Below are positions 20,000-28,478 of a stretch of DNA of 64,000 nt, piece after piece. Under the pieces are notes generated by a model. The model saw nothing but the letters and a program-made list of their open reading frames with translations, was not told where the DNA came from and made no database searches. The translations under genes were made by a program, and so were the position numbers. This stretch comes from Mesorhizobium sp. L2C084A000 (GTDB lineage: Bacteria; Pseudomonadota; Alphaproteobacteria; Rhizobiales; Rhizobiaceae): NCBI RefSeq assembly GCF_000502875.1, contig NZ_AYWX01000001.1, forward strand, positions 665,672 through 729,671. The letters run 5' to 3'. Position 1 is the stretch's first letter. Each line of letters opens with the position of its first letter.

Positions 20000-21420
20000 T
20001 CGGCCGCCTCGACGATGGTACCCCAGTTCGAGCGGTCGCGTGCGGCTGTTCCCGGGTGGTCGTCGCGCAGCAGCCGCTGGCCCGCTCCCTGGAAGCGCTC
20101 GCGGATCGTGGTGCCGGGCGCGCCACGTTCCCGGATGCGACCCCGCCGCCGCAGCTCCGGGACGACGAATTCGATGAAGTCCTCGAACGTGCCCGGACTG
20201 ACGACATAGGCCAGGTTGAAGCCGTCGACGCCGGATTCATCGGCGATGCGTTCGAGCTCGTCGGCGATCCTCTGCGGTGAGCCGACCAGCTTGGGATGGA
20301 TGCCGCCGAGCCCGATATACTCGGCGATCCCGGCCACGGTCCAGCGCCGGTCGGCATCGATCCGCGTCAGATTGGCAAGGGCTGAACGGCCGGCATTTGT
20401 CTCGATATATTCGAGCGGGTGGTCGAGTGGGTATTGCGACCAGTCGACGCCGGTCCATGCCGAAAACAGCGCCAGGGCCGCTTCGACACTGGTGTAGGAT
20501 AGATAGTCCTTGTGCTTGGCCTCGGCCTCTTCGTCCGTGGCTCCGGTGATGACGGTGACCGCGGTGATAAACTTTATCGCATCCGGCGCCCGTCCGAGTT
20601 CGACGGCGCGGGCACGGATCGCCTCGACCGAGCGGCGGATGGAGGCCGTGCTGGTGCCGCCGAGGAACACCACCTCGCCGTTGCGAGCAGCGAATTCGCG
20701 CCCGCGCGGCGAGGTTCCCGCCTGGAACAGAAGCGGCGTGCGCTGCGGACTGGGCTGCGCGAGATGCGCGCCGGGCACGGAGAAATATTTGCCGTGATGG
20801 CCGATCGGATGGACTTTGGAAGGGTCGGTGTAGAGCCCCTTCTCGCGATCGTGCACGACCGCCCCGTCCTCCCAGGATCCCTCCCAGAGCTTGTAGGTGA
20901 CATCCAGGAATTCCTGCGCCAGATCGTAACGCTCGTCATGGTCGATCTGGCGCTCCAGGCCGAGATTCTTCGCCGCCGATTCCAGAACCGAGGTGACGAC
21001 GTTCCAGGCGATGCGGCCCTTGGTCAGATGATCCAGCGTGGTGAACTTGCGGGCCAGGAGATAGGGCTGCTCGTAAGTGGTCGACACGGTGATGCCGAAG
21101 CCGAGATGCCTGGTGGCGGCGGCCATTGCCGAGACCAGCAGCAGCGGGTCGTTGACCGGCGACTGGGCTGCGGTGCGCAGCGACGCATCCGGTGTCCCCC
21201 GGAAGACATCGAGGTGGCCAAGCGCGTCAGCGAGGAACAGCGCGTCGAAGCCGCCGTCGTCGAGCAGCTTGGCCAGCGAGGTCCAGTATTCGAGGCTGGT
21301 GTAGGTGTTGGCGCGGTCGCTCGGATGACGCCAGAGGCCCGCCGACACGTGACCGACCACGGTCATACCGAAGCCGTTGAGGATGAGAGGCTTGACCGCC
21401 TTATGGGTGGAACTTGCCAT
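19996..21420 (-). CDS. LLM class flavin-dependent monooxygenase (NtaA/DmoA/SnaA family)
   Basis: 474 aa, typical for the NtaA/SnaA/DszA/DmoA branch of luciferase-like monooxygenases. Blocks ILNGFGMTVVGHVSAGLWRHP at the start, STTYEQPYLLARKFTTLDHLTKGRIAWNVVTS, and PVLFQAG-like LLFQAGTSPRGREFAARN support this. Members oxidise dimethyl sulfide, dibenzothiophene sulfone or chelators. The ATG at 21420 is preferred; a GTG at 21432 would overlap the upstream stop as GTGA. It is a paralog of 22664-24073 and the two alternate with the DszC-like genes in the operon. Confidence 0.9.
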   Translation of the reverse strand: MASSTHKAVKPLILNGFGMTVVGHVSAGLWRHPSDRANTYTSLEYWTSLAKLLDDGGFDALFLADALGHLDVFRGTPDASLRTAAQSPVNDPLLLVSAMAAATRHLGFGITVSTTYEQPYLLARKFTTLDHLTKGRIAWNVVTSVLESAAKNLGLERQIDHDERYDLAQEFLDVTYKLWEGSWEDGAVVHDREKGLYTDPSKVHPIGHHGKYFSVPGAHLAQPSPQRTPLLFQAGTSPRGREFAARNGEVVFLGGTSTASIRRSVEAIRARAVELGRAPDAIKFITAVTVITGATDEEAEAKHKDYLSYTSVEAALALFSAWTGVDWSQYPLDHPLEYIETNAGRSALANLTRIDADRRWTVAGIAEYIGLGGIHPKLVGSPQRIADELERIADESGVDGFNLAYVVSPGTFEDFIEFVVPELRRRGRIRERGAPGTTIRERFQGAGQRLLRDDHPGTAARDRSNWGTIVEAAE

Positions 21421-21428
21421 GCTTCGGC

Positions 21429-22667
21429 TCACGAATAGTAGGTTGGCGGCGGCACACGGCCGTTAAGCGCGAAGTCACCGACTTCCAGCACCTTGTAGTG
21501 GACGGGATCATGCAGGCTGTGGGTGCGGACGTTGCGCCAGTAGCGGTCGAAGCCGAACGAGCGCGCCGTCGAGCGGGCGCCGGTGAGCTCGAATATCCGC
21601 GACGTCACTTCTAGGGCGACCTCGGTCGAATGCACCTTCGACTGGTAGGCGATTGCCGCGGCATGGCCACGCTCTTCCGCGGTGAGATCCCTGCCTCGCT
21701 CGAAGGCGCGCTGCACGGCCTCGCCGGCGGCGTCCGCGAGCGCCTGCGCGGACGCCAGCGCGATCGAAAGCCGGCCGAAGCGCTCGACAACCAGCGTGTC
21801 CTCGGAGGCTTTCTTTGCCGGCGAGGACAGCCATGGCCTGCCGCGTTGGGTGATGTAATCCCTGGCGTCTTCCAGGGCGGCAAGGGCGGTGCCGAGATAA
21901 AGTTCGCCGAAGGCTGCATGAACGATCGGCACATGCAGCGTGGCATGCGGCGGATGAACCGTATCATCAGGCCAATGCCCGACCAGATCGTCGGCGGATG
22001 CGGCGACATTTTCGAGCGCCGCACTGCCGCTCACCGTCAGCCTCTGGCCGATATTGTCCCAGTCATTGCCGAAGCTGAGGCCGGACGTGGGGTTGGCGAC
22101 GATGAACTGGCCGATATGACCGCTGGCATCGGTGCCGGCGATCCGCGTGCTCCCGGCAAAGCGCACCCAGACCTGCAGCGTGTCGGCCACCTGCGCACCA
22201 CTGGTGAAAGGCTTGGCGCCGTTGAGCACGAAACCGCCGTCCACCTGCCTCGCCTCGACAAGCGGCTCATAGGCGGCCTGCGCGATGCCGGCATGAAACC
22301 AGCCCTTGGAGAGAAAGCCTTGAAGCCGTCTTTCGATCAGGGACTTGTTGTCGCCGTCCAATCCGATTGCCGTGCCGAAGAGATGGTAGATGACGATCTG
22401 GGCTATCGATGTATCGCCCCTGGCCAGGATGCGGACGATCCTGAGCACTTCGGCCGGCGTCGCGCCACCGCCGCCAAATCGCTTGGGAATATAGATCGTC
22501 AGCAGGCCGGCCAGACGCAAAAGGTCTATCTCGGCATGCGGGGCGGCCCCGGCCAGATCGCGCGCGGCCGCGGTGCGCTTGAGCTCGCGTGCCACCTCCT
22601 CGGCCTTCTCGGCCCAGCCCTGGAAATCGCTGCGCTGCTCGCGCTGAACGGTGGCGTGGATGGTCAT
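21429..22667 (-). CDS. Acyl-CoA dehydrogenase-fold flavin monooxygenase (DszC/SfnC-like), second copy
   Basis: 412 aa, same fold and layout as the gene at 17541-18803. Recognisable blocks are FTSGAQVADTLQVWVRF, GNDWDNIGQRLTVSGSAALENV, and the end TGARSTARSFGFDRYWRNVRTHSLHDPV. It lacks a clear acyl-CoA dehydrogenase glutamate context, in line with an oxygenase role. ATG at 22667 overlaps the NtaA-like stop as ATGA. Its pairing with an LLM monooxygenase mirrors DszC-DszA in dibenzothiophene desulfurisation, where one flavoenzyme oxidises sulfur and the other cleaves the C-S bond. Confidence 0.87.
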   Translation of the reverse strand: MTIHATVQREQRSDFQGWAEKAEEVARELKRTAAARDLAGAAPHAEIDLLRLAGLLTIYIPKRFGGGGATPAEVLRIVRILARGDTSIAQIVIYHLFGTAIGLDGDNKSLIERRLQGFLSKGWFHAGIAQAAYEPLVEARQVDGGFVLNGAKPFTSGAQVADTLQVWVRFAGSTRIAGTDASGHIGQFIVANPTSGLSFGNDWDNIGQRLTVSGSAALENVAASADDLVGHWPDDTVHPPHATLHVPIVHAAFGELYLGTALAALEDARDYITQRGRPWLSSPAKKASEDTLVVERFGRLSIALASAQALADAAGEAVQRAFERGRDLTAEERGHAAAIAYQSKVHSTEVALEVTSRIFELTGARSTARSFGFDRYWRNVRTHSLHDPVHYKVLEVGDFALNGRVPPPTYYS

Positions 22668-24073
22668 GATGCCAACGCCTCCGGCCGGCGGACCTGCGAG
22701 AAGGCATGCCGCGCCGCCGGATGATCGGCGGGCGGGCGGCTGTCACGCCCGAAGAGCCTGGAGCGCAGCGAGGGACCGAGATCCTCGCGAAGGCGCCCGC
22801 GCCGCCGCAACTCGGGAACGACATAGGCGGAGAAATCGATGAAGCTGCCGGGGCTGACCACATGCGTCAAATTGATGCCGTCGGTATCGGTGGCTTCCAG
22901 CCATTGCTCGAGCTCGTCGGCAACGGTCTTCGGACCGCCGACAAACGACTTGCCGCGCCCAAAACCGCCCTCCGGGGAAAACGCCTGGCGCAAGGTCCAC
23001 TGGCGGCCCGACGACGGGTCATCGAACATGCGCAGCAGGGAGCGGTTGGAATCGGTTTCGGTGTAGCGGATAGGCTGGTCGAGATCGTGCCTGGAAAAAT
23101 CGATGCCGGTCGCTGCCGAATAATGCACCAGCGCGCCTTCGACATCGTAGTGCGACCTGTAGTCAGCGAGCTTGGCGGCCGCGGCGGCGTCGGTTTCATC
23201 CGTGATCACCGAGACCGCGGATATGAACTTGATGCTGCCTGGAGCCCTGCCTTCATCGCGGGCAAGCCGCTTCACCTCAGCGACATTGTGGCGGATGCCA
23301 TCGACATCGGCACCGGCGACAAAGACCACCTCCGCGTGACGAGCGGCAAAGCGCTGGCCGCGCGGCGAACCGCCCGCCTGGAACAGCACCGGCACCCTCT
23401 GCGGACTGGGCTCCGAGAGATGCGGACCCGGAACGTTGAAGTAGCGACCGGAATGACCGATCGGATGGACCTTTTCCGGATCGGTATAGAGACCGTCCGG
23501 GTTGGCGGCGCTGCCGCGATCACGCACCAGGGCACCGTCTTCCCAGGAACCCTGCCAGAGCTTGTAGGCGACATCCATGAACTCGTCGGCGGTCTCGTAG
23601 CGCTCGTCATGCGCCACCTGCCTGTCGAGACCGAGATTGCGCGCCGCGCTGTCGAGCTGCGAGGTGACGACGTTCCAGGCGATCCGCCCCTTGGTGAGAT
23701 GATCGAGCGTGGTGAATTTGCGCGCCAGCAGATATGGCTTTTCGTAGGTCGTCGAAACGGTGACGCCGAAACCCAGCCGGCTTGTCGCGCCGGCAAGCGC
23801 TGAGACCAGCAACAGCGGATCGTTGACGGGGGACTGCACGCCCTTTGCCAGCGAGGCGTCGTATCCACCGCCATAGACGTCGAGAAGGCCCAGCGCGTCG
23901 GCGATGAACAAGCAATCGAAGCCGCCCTCCTCCAGTGCTTTGGCAAGTTCGATCCAGTAGTCGAGCTCGGCATGTCGATAGGCCTGGTCGGCCGGATGAC
24001 GCCAAAGGCCGTAGGCGACATGGGAGACGGCATTCATGGTGAAGCCATTGAGAATAATAGGAGATTTTGCCAT
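22664..24073 (-). CDS. LLM class flavin-dependent monooxygenase (NtaA/DmoA/SnaA family), first gene of operon
   Basis: 469 aa. Starts SPIILNGFTMNAVSHVAYGL and repeats the LARKFTTLDHLTKGRIAWNVVTS and PVLFQAGGSPRGQRFAARHAE blocks of its paralog at 19996-21420. The ATG at 24073 gives the expected N-terminus; the open frame upstream is not supported. It heads a six-gene operon reaching 16327, in which most junctions overlap by 4 bases, so stoichiometric expression is likely. Reduced flavin would come from a reductase elsewhere. The exact substrate is unknown. Confidence 0.9.
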   Translation of the reverse strand: MAKSPIILNGFTMNAVSHVAYGLWRHPADQAYRHAELDYWIELAKALEEGGFDCLFIADALGLLDVYGGGYDASLAKGVQSPVNDPLLLVSALAGATSRLGFGVTVSTTYEKPYLLARKFTTLDHLTKGRIAWNVVTSQLDSAARNLGLDRQVAHDERYETADEFMDVAYKLWQGSWEDGALVRDRGSAANPDGLYTDPEKVHPIGHSGRYFNVPGPHLSEPSPQRVPVLFQAGGSPRGQRFAARHAEVVFVAGADVDGIRHNVAEVKRLARDEGRAPGSIKFISAVSVITDETDAAAAAKLADYRSHYDVEGALVHYSAATGIDFSRHDLDQPIRYTETDSNRSLLRMFDDPSSGRQWTLRQAFSPEGGFGRGKSFVGGPKTVADELEQWLEATDTDGINLTHVVSPGSFIDFSAYVVPELRRRGRLREDLGPSLRSRLFGRDSRPPADHPAARHAFSQVRRPEALAS

Positions 24074-24414
24074 ATGACAACCCAGACAAACGCGCTCAGC
24101 ACGGGATCGATCTTTGTCTATGGATTTAGTGTAATTCAAAGCATCGCGCGTGGAGATTTTTCCTAAAGATCGCGGTGTTTGTGACAATCCATTACTGGAT
24201 GGTGTCGAAGCGGCCAGTGTCGAGCCGCATCACCAAGTTTGTCGTCAAGCCATGCGGACAATCCATGCCCAGCTTCGCCGAACTGCGGCAGCGCATGGCT
24301 GCCCTGGCGCGATGCGGCCCAGGGCGTTTCTCATCAATGTGGCATATAAGCACCGCGGGAGTGCAAAAACGGCGCGATAGTTTCAGATCCTGCCAGCCGA
24401 ATTGAGGGAACCAC
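24074..24414. promoter_or_regulatory. 341-base intergenic region before the flavin monooxygenase operon
   Basis: No convincing gene is present; open frames on the plus strand here (for example 24150-24380) lack a good ribosome site and look like chance. The right end follows the mannonate dehydratase stop. The left end, nearest 24073, should hold the operon promoter. A GC-rich imperfect hairpin (GCCCTGG at about 24299-24305 with CCAGGGC at about 24319-24325) is visible but has no T-run, so I do not call it a terminator. Confidence 0.5.
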
Positions 24415-25599
24415 TCAAGCCAGTTCGAACCGCTCGATGGCGCGCATGATGCCACGCAGCTCGGCGAGGCCTTTCAGCCGGCCGATCAGCGAATAGCCGG
24501 GATTGATCCTGGTCTTGCCGATATCGTCGGCGAGCAGATGGCCATGGTCGGGCCGCATCGGAATACGCCAGTCGGCACGGCCCTCCCGGCGGCGGCGCGC
24601 CTCTTCCTGCATCAGAGCCAGGATCACATGCGCCATGTCGGTGCCGCCCTCGAGATGCTCGGCCTCGTGGAACGAGCCGTCATCCTCGATGGTGATGTTG
24701 CGCAGATGGACGAAATGGATGCGGTCCGCGAACTCCTTGACCATGGCGACGATGTCGTTGTCGGCGCGTGTCCCATAGGAGCCGGTGCAGAACGTCAGGC
24801 CGTTGGCGGGGCTGTCGACGGCGTTGAGGATGAAACGCGCATCCTCGGCGGTCGAAACGATGCGGGGCAGGCCGTAGAGCGAGAAGGGCGGGTCGTCGGG
24901 ATGGATGCACATGCGCACTCCCTCCTCTTCGGCCACCGGAATGATCTCGCGCAGGAACCAGGCAAGGTTATCGCGCAGCTCCTTTGGTCCGATCGCGTCG
25001 TATTCCGCCAGGGCCTCGCGAAAACTGTCCCTGTTATAACTGCGCTCGGTTGCCGGCAGGCCGGCGATCAGGTTGCGCTCGATCCTGTCGATAGCTTCGC
25101 TGCTCAATTCCTTCAGCCGCGCTTCCGCCTCGGCGATGCGGGCGGGGGTATAGCCGGCCTCGGCATTGACGCGCTTCAGCACGAACAAATCGTAGGCCGC
25201 GAAATCGATGGCGTCGAAACGCAGTGCATAACCGGTCGTGGGAAGCCGATAGGCGAGATCCGTGCGCGTCCAGTCGACCACCGGCATGAAATTATAGCAG
25301 ACCGTCGCAATGCCGGCCTTGGCGAGCGCGCGGATTGAGTCGCGATAGTAGCCGGCGTAGCGCTCGCGTTCCGGCGTGCCGATCTTGAAGGAGTTGTGGA
25401 CCGGGATGCTCTCGACCACCGACCATTTCAGGCCGGCGGCCTCGATGACACGCTTGCGCTCCAGAATGCTCTCGAGGGCCCAGGCGCGCCCGTCATAGAT
25501 ATCGTGCAAGGCGCTCACCACGCCGGTCGCACCGGCCTGCCTGACATGATCGAGCGTTACCGGGTCGTTCGGTCCATACCAGCGCCAGCACTGTTCCAT
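24415..25599 (-). CDS. uxuA: Mannonate dehydratase
   Basis: 394 aa, the family length. Converts D-mannonate to 2-keto-3-deoxy-D-gluconate in hexuronate breakdown. Visible marks: [16 protein letters not shown] at the start, [10 protein letters not shown], the metal and substrate region [18 protein letters not shown] near 230-247, [15 protein letters not shown], and RPDHGHLL near the end; the histidines and aspartates of HPDDPP, VHLRN and RPDHGH form the metal site. It is followed by a non-coding stretch and lies divergently to an SDR that could supply mannonate from fructuronate. No uronate isomerase is seen in the window. Confidence 0.95.
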   Translation of the reverse strand: MEQCWRWYGPNDPVTLDHVRQAGATGVVSALHDIYDGRAWALESILERKRVIEAAGLKWSVVESIPVHNSFKIGTPERERYAGYYRDSIRALAKAGIATVCYNFMPVVDWTRTDLAYRLPTTGYALRFDAIDFAAYDLFVLKRVNAEAGYTPARIAEAEARLKELSSEAIDRIERNLIAGLPATERSYNRDSFREALAEYDAIGPKELRDNLAWFLREIIPVAEEEGVRMCIHPDDPPFSLYGLPRIVSTAEDARFILNAVDSPANGLTFCTGSYGTRADNDIVAMVKEFADRIHFVHLRNITIEDDGSFHEAEHLEGGTDMAHVILALMQEEARRRREGRADWRIPMRPDHGHLLADDIGKTRINPGYSLIGRLKGLAELRGIMRAIERFELA

Positions 25600-25697
25600 T
25601 GCCGCTTCCTTCTGCGAGAGAACGGCAACCTATTGTTGGACCACGATGGGTGTCAAACTAGGAACGGTTTCGGACAGCGAATGAAGGAGTTTTCCCA

Positions 25698-26483
25698 ATG
25701 AAGGATTTCGACGGCAAGGTGGCTTTGGTGACGGGCACGACCGGGATTGGCCTCGCAACCGCCAGACGCCTCGCTGCAGGGGGTGCTGCGATCGTCGCCT
25801 GCGGCATCGACCGCGCGGCCAACGCTGCGCTGAAATGGGAACTGGAAAGCTCCGCAGCCGGGGCGCTGGTCATAGACGCCGACGTCTCCGTGCCCGATCA
25901 GGTTCGCGACGCGGTCGCGACTGGCGTCGAGCGGTTCGGCGGCCTCGATATCATCGTCAATTCGGCGGCGGTGCATCCGTACGGAACCGCGACCAGCACC
26001 GATTTCGAGACCTGGAACAAGGCGATGTCGGTCAATGTCGGGTCGATCTATCTGACAACGCATTTCGGCATCCCGGAAATGGTCCGAAGGGGCGGCGGCG
26101 CCATCGTCAACGTCGCTTCGGTGCAGGGCTTTGCCTGCCAGCAAAACGTCGCCGCCTATGCCACCACCAAGGGCGCCATCCACACGCTGACGCGTGCCCT
26201 GGCCCTCGACCATGCGCGCTCGGGCATCCGGGTCAATTCCGTCAGCCCCGGCTCGATCCGCACTCCGATCCTGGAAAAGGCCGCGCGTGGCGACAATGGC
26301 AGCGATGCCGATGTAGAGGCCGCCTACAAGCGCTTCGGCGAAGCGCATCCCATCGGGCGCATCGGCGAGCCGGAGGAGGTGGCGGAACTCATCGCTTTCC
26401 TGTGTTCGTCGAAGGCCGGCTTCTGCACCGGCGCGGACTACAAGATCGATGGCGGCCTGACCGCCGGCATCGGCGTGAAGTAA
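25698..26483 (+). CDS. SDR family oxidoreductase with a shortened nucleotide loop
   Basis: Cytoplasmic short-chain dehydrogenase of 261 aa. Catalytic residues are S141 (NVASVQG), Y154 and K158 (YATTK). The glycine-rich loop reads VTGTTGIG at 11-18, one residue shorter than the classical TGxxxGIG. NSAA at 88-91 stands in place of NNAG. The C-terminus has the SPGSIRTPIL and IDGG blocks typical of SDRs. AAGGAG lies 8 bases before the ATG. It is divergent from uxuA (99 bases apart), so a hexonate or hexuronate reductase role is possible; the substrate is not shown by the sequence. Confidence 0.9.
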   Translation: MKDFDGKVALVTGTTGIGLATARRLAAGGAAIVACGIDRAANAALKWELESSAAGALVIDADVSVPDQVRDAVATGVERFGGLDIIVNSAAVHPYGTATSTDFETWNKAMSVNVGSIYLTTHFGIPEMVRRGGGAIVNVASVQGFACQQNVAAYATTKGAIHTLTRALALDHARSGIRVNSVSPGSIRTPILEKAARGDNGSDADVEAAYKRFGEAHPIGRIGEPEEVAELIAFLCSSKAGFCTGADYKIDGGLTAGIGVK

Positions 26484-26588
26484 ATCATGAGGGGTCGGGC
26501 GACCGGGAGTCGTTGACGTCCGACTATTTACACTTCGCCATTGAAGGCCGAGACAGGCTGCACGGTGAGCGCGCCCCGGCGCCGCACC

Positions 26589-27395
26589 CTAGCGAAACTT
26601 CGGAAACGCGCCGCCAGCCGGCGCGTTGGCCCAGCTCTGCAAGGTCTGGCCGCCGTCGATCAGCCAATCCACGCCTGTGACGTGCCTCGCCTCGTCGGAG
26701 GCCAGGAAAGCCACGGCGGCCGCGACATCGTCCGGCTGGCCGATGCGGCGCAACGGAATGCGGTCGGCGAAATGCTGGACGCTGCTCTTGAATTCGCCGT
26801 CGCCGGAAACCGGCACGCCAAGCGTCGTCTCGATCACGCCGGGGCAGATGGCGTTGACGCGTATGCCGTAAGGCGCGGCATCGAGCGCTGCGACCCGCGT
26901 CAGGCCGACCACCCCGTGTTTGGAAGCGACATAGCCGGCACCACCCGAAAGGATGTCCCAACCGGCCATGGACGAGCCCATGTTGACGATCGAGCCTTCG
27001 GTCCCGGCCTCGATCATCGCCCGAAGCGACGCCTGCAGCACGAGGAAGATGCCGCGCAGATTGATGCGGATGGTCGTATCCCAGTCTTCGACCGGCAGGT
27101 CGTGAACGGGAGCGACGACGCCGGAAATTCCGGCATTGTTGAACACCACGTCGAGGCCGCCGAACGCCTCGACGATCGTTGCGACGGCGCGCCGCACATC
27201 CGCTTCATCGGTGACGTCAGCCTCGATCGCCAGGGCGTCGTCGCCGAGGGAGCTGGCCAATTGCCGCGCCGCCGCGCCATTGCGGTCGACAATGGCGACC
27301 CGCGCGCCTTCGTCAAGGAAACGCCGCACCGCTGCGCTGCCGATCGCGCCGGCGCCGCCGGTGACGAGGACCTTTTTCTGGTCGAACCGTTTCAT
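26589..27395 (-). CDS. SDR family oxidoreductase
   Basis: 268 aa. NAD(P)-binding TGGAGAIG at 12-19, NNAG near 86-89, catalytic S141 or S142 (NMGSS), Y155 and K159 (YVASK), and a typical CPGVIETTLG after strand beta-6. The start ATG at 27395 overlaps the epimerase stop as ATGA, so the two are co-translated; the longer open frame is antisense filler. It lies tail-to-tail with the previous SDR gene, 105 bases apart. It probably belongs to the four-site regulon through the epimerase promoter. The substrate is unknown. Confidence 0.9.
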   Translation of the reverse strand: MKRFDQKKVLVTGGAGAIGSAAVRRFLDEGARVAIVDRNGAAARQLASSLGDDALAIEADVTDEADVRRAVATIVEAFGGLDVVFNNAGISGVVAPVHDLPVEDWDTTIRINLRGIFLVLQASLRAMIEAGTEGSIVNMGSSMAGWDILSGGAGYVASKHGVVGLTRVAALDAAPYGIRVNAICPGVIETTLGVPVSGDGEFKSSVQHFADRIPLRRIGQPDDVAAAVAFLASDEARHVTGVDWLIDGGQTLQSWANAPAGGAFPKFR

Positions 27396-28246
27396 CCTTC
27401 GGTCTCCGGCTTTGGATAGGAACGCCATGAATACTTTGGTTCGAAACCGATCGTTTCGCGCGCATGGACCGTGTCGAGCACGGCGCCGAAGCCGGCGATC
27501 GGCCGCGACAGAGCGACATCAGGATAGACCCGGCGCACGAGCGCTTCGGTCTCCTCTTCCATGAATGTGTCGGCGGCGCTCAGGAGGACGCGCAGATGGC
27601 CATCGCCTTGCCATTCAAGCGCCCGCAGGAAGCCCTGCCCGGCGTCGCGCGCATCGAGATAGGCCCACAGGTCGCGGGCACTGTCGGCGGTGGCGCGGCG
27701 CGGCCCGACGCCCTCGAAAAAAGAACCCGGCGTCTGGATCCACGGCATGCGGATACTGACCGCCGAGAAGGCCCCCCGGCGCACCGCCGCGTCGACGATT
27801 TCCTCGCCCAGCCATTTCGACAGGCCGTACGGGTCCTGCGCGCCGACCGGATGGTTCAAGTCGACCGGCAGATAGGGCGGCCGCACAGGTTTCTCGAAAA
27901 AGGGATAGCCGAAAACGCTGAAGGACGAGGCATAGACGAAGCGCCTGGCGCCGGCCATGGCAGCTGCCTCGACCACATTGTAGGCGGTCGTGATGTTGGT
28001 CTTGAACACCTCGCCGCCGGCCCGGCCGGTCGGCCGCGGAATGGCCGCGACATGCACAACGGCATCGCAATCGCGCACCAGCTGCAGTGTCGATCCCAGA
28101 TCGGTCAAATCGGCGGTTGCGTGGCGCCATGCGACCTCACCCGGCACCACGGCATCGACACCAAGCACATCGTGGCCGGCCGCAACCAGAGCCTCGGCCA
28201 CATGGCGGCCAAGCAGGCCGCTGGCTCCGGTGACGATGGTTTTCAT
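27392..28246 (-). CDS. NAD-dependent epimerase/dehydratase family protein
   Basis: Extended SDR of 284 aa. Nucleotide loop TGASGLLG at 6-13, the HVAAIPRP segment, S/YxxxK catalytic block with SSFSVFG and YGLSKWLGEE. Family members epimerise, dehydrate or oxidise nucleotide sugars, aldonates or similar. The ATG at 28246 gives a canonical MKTIVTGASG start. First of a two-gene minus-strand unit (with the SDR at 26589). Its promoter region shares a 16-bp motif with three others in the window. The substrate is unknown; a uronate-dehydrogenase-like role was considered but is not supported by the motifs. Confidence 0.87.
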   Translation of the reverse strand: MKTIVTGASGLLGRHVAEALVAAGHDVLGVDAVVPGEVAWRHATADLTDLGSTLQLVRDCDAVVHVAAIPRPTGRAGGEVFKTNITTAYNVVEAAAMAGARRFVYASSFSVFGYPFFEKPVRPPYLPVDLNHPVGAQDPYGLSKWLGEEIVDAAVRRGAFSAVSIRMPWIQTPGSFFEGVGPRRATADSARDLWAYLDARDAGQGFLRALEWQGDGHLRVLLSAADTFMEEETEALVRRVYPDVALSRPIAGFGAVLDTVHARETIGFEPKYSWRSYPKPETEG

Positions 28247-28285
28247 ATCTCGGCCTCGGCTCCGCAATTAAGCGGCTTGAATATT

Positions 28286-28301
28286 GTTGATGGTCATACA
28301 A
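28286..28301 (-). promoter_or_regulatory. Regulon motif copy A1
   Basis: On the minus strand this reads TTGTATGACCATCAAC. It lies 40 bases before the epimerase start codon at 28246. It matches the three other copies (A2, B1, B2) best in ATGACCATCAAC. Probably a repressor site; the protein that binds it is not known, but the MarR regulator at 29173 is the only transcription factor gene nearby. Confidence 0.75.
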
Positions 28302-28441
28302 ATCGAGCACATGCCTGACAAGCGTTGTCAAGGCCATTTCGCGATGGACAAATAGCGCATACGCTTGTCGGAGCCCGGTGCGCAAGGCCGACCAGCACGC
28401 TTTGCGTCGAACGGGATTGACTTGGCATCCGCTAGGGTTTT

Positions 28442-28457
28442 TTGTATGAGCATCAAC
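28442..28457 (+). promoter_or_regulatory. Regulon motif copy A2
   Basis: Plus strand TTGTATGAGCATCAAC, 22 bases before the chosen start of the isochorismatase gene and starting 25 bases after the -35 TTGACT. It covers the probable -10 and start-site area, which fits repression by blocking RNA polymerase. Confidence 0.75.
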
Positions 28458-28478
28458 GATCGGTCAAAGGAGCTCGCC

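Larger units (their letters stand above)
28247..28478. promoter_or_regulatory. Divergent promoter region with two copies of the 16-bp motif
   Basis: Separates the epimerase unit (minus) from the isochorismatase-MarR-amidohydrolase unit (plus). It holds motif sites at 28286-28301 and 28442-28457, a perfect 15-bp palindrome TGACAA-GCG-TTGTCA at 28316-28330, and a good -35 TTGACT at 28417-28422 for the plus-strand gene. The -10 would fall at about 28440-28446, overlapping the second motif. Confidence 0.7.

Noticed and set aside
24299-24325. GC-rich hairpin in the gap after uxuA as a terminator
   Set aside because: Imperfect stem with no T-run on either strand.
24150-24405. Small plus-strand frames in the gap before the monooxygenase operon
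   Set aside because: Overlapping frames of similar length in several phases, as expected by chance, without start signals.
25632-25645. ATTGTTGGACCACG before uxuA and the SDR as a fifth copy of the regulon motif
   Set aside because: Only CAACAAT is shared on the reverse strand; the rest does not align without gaps.
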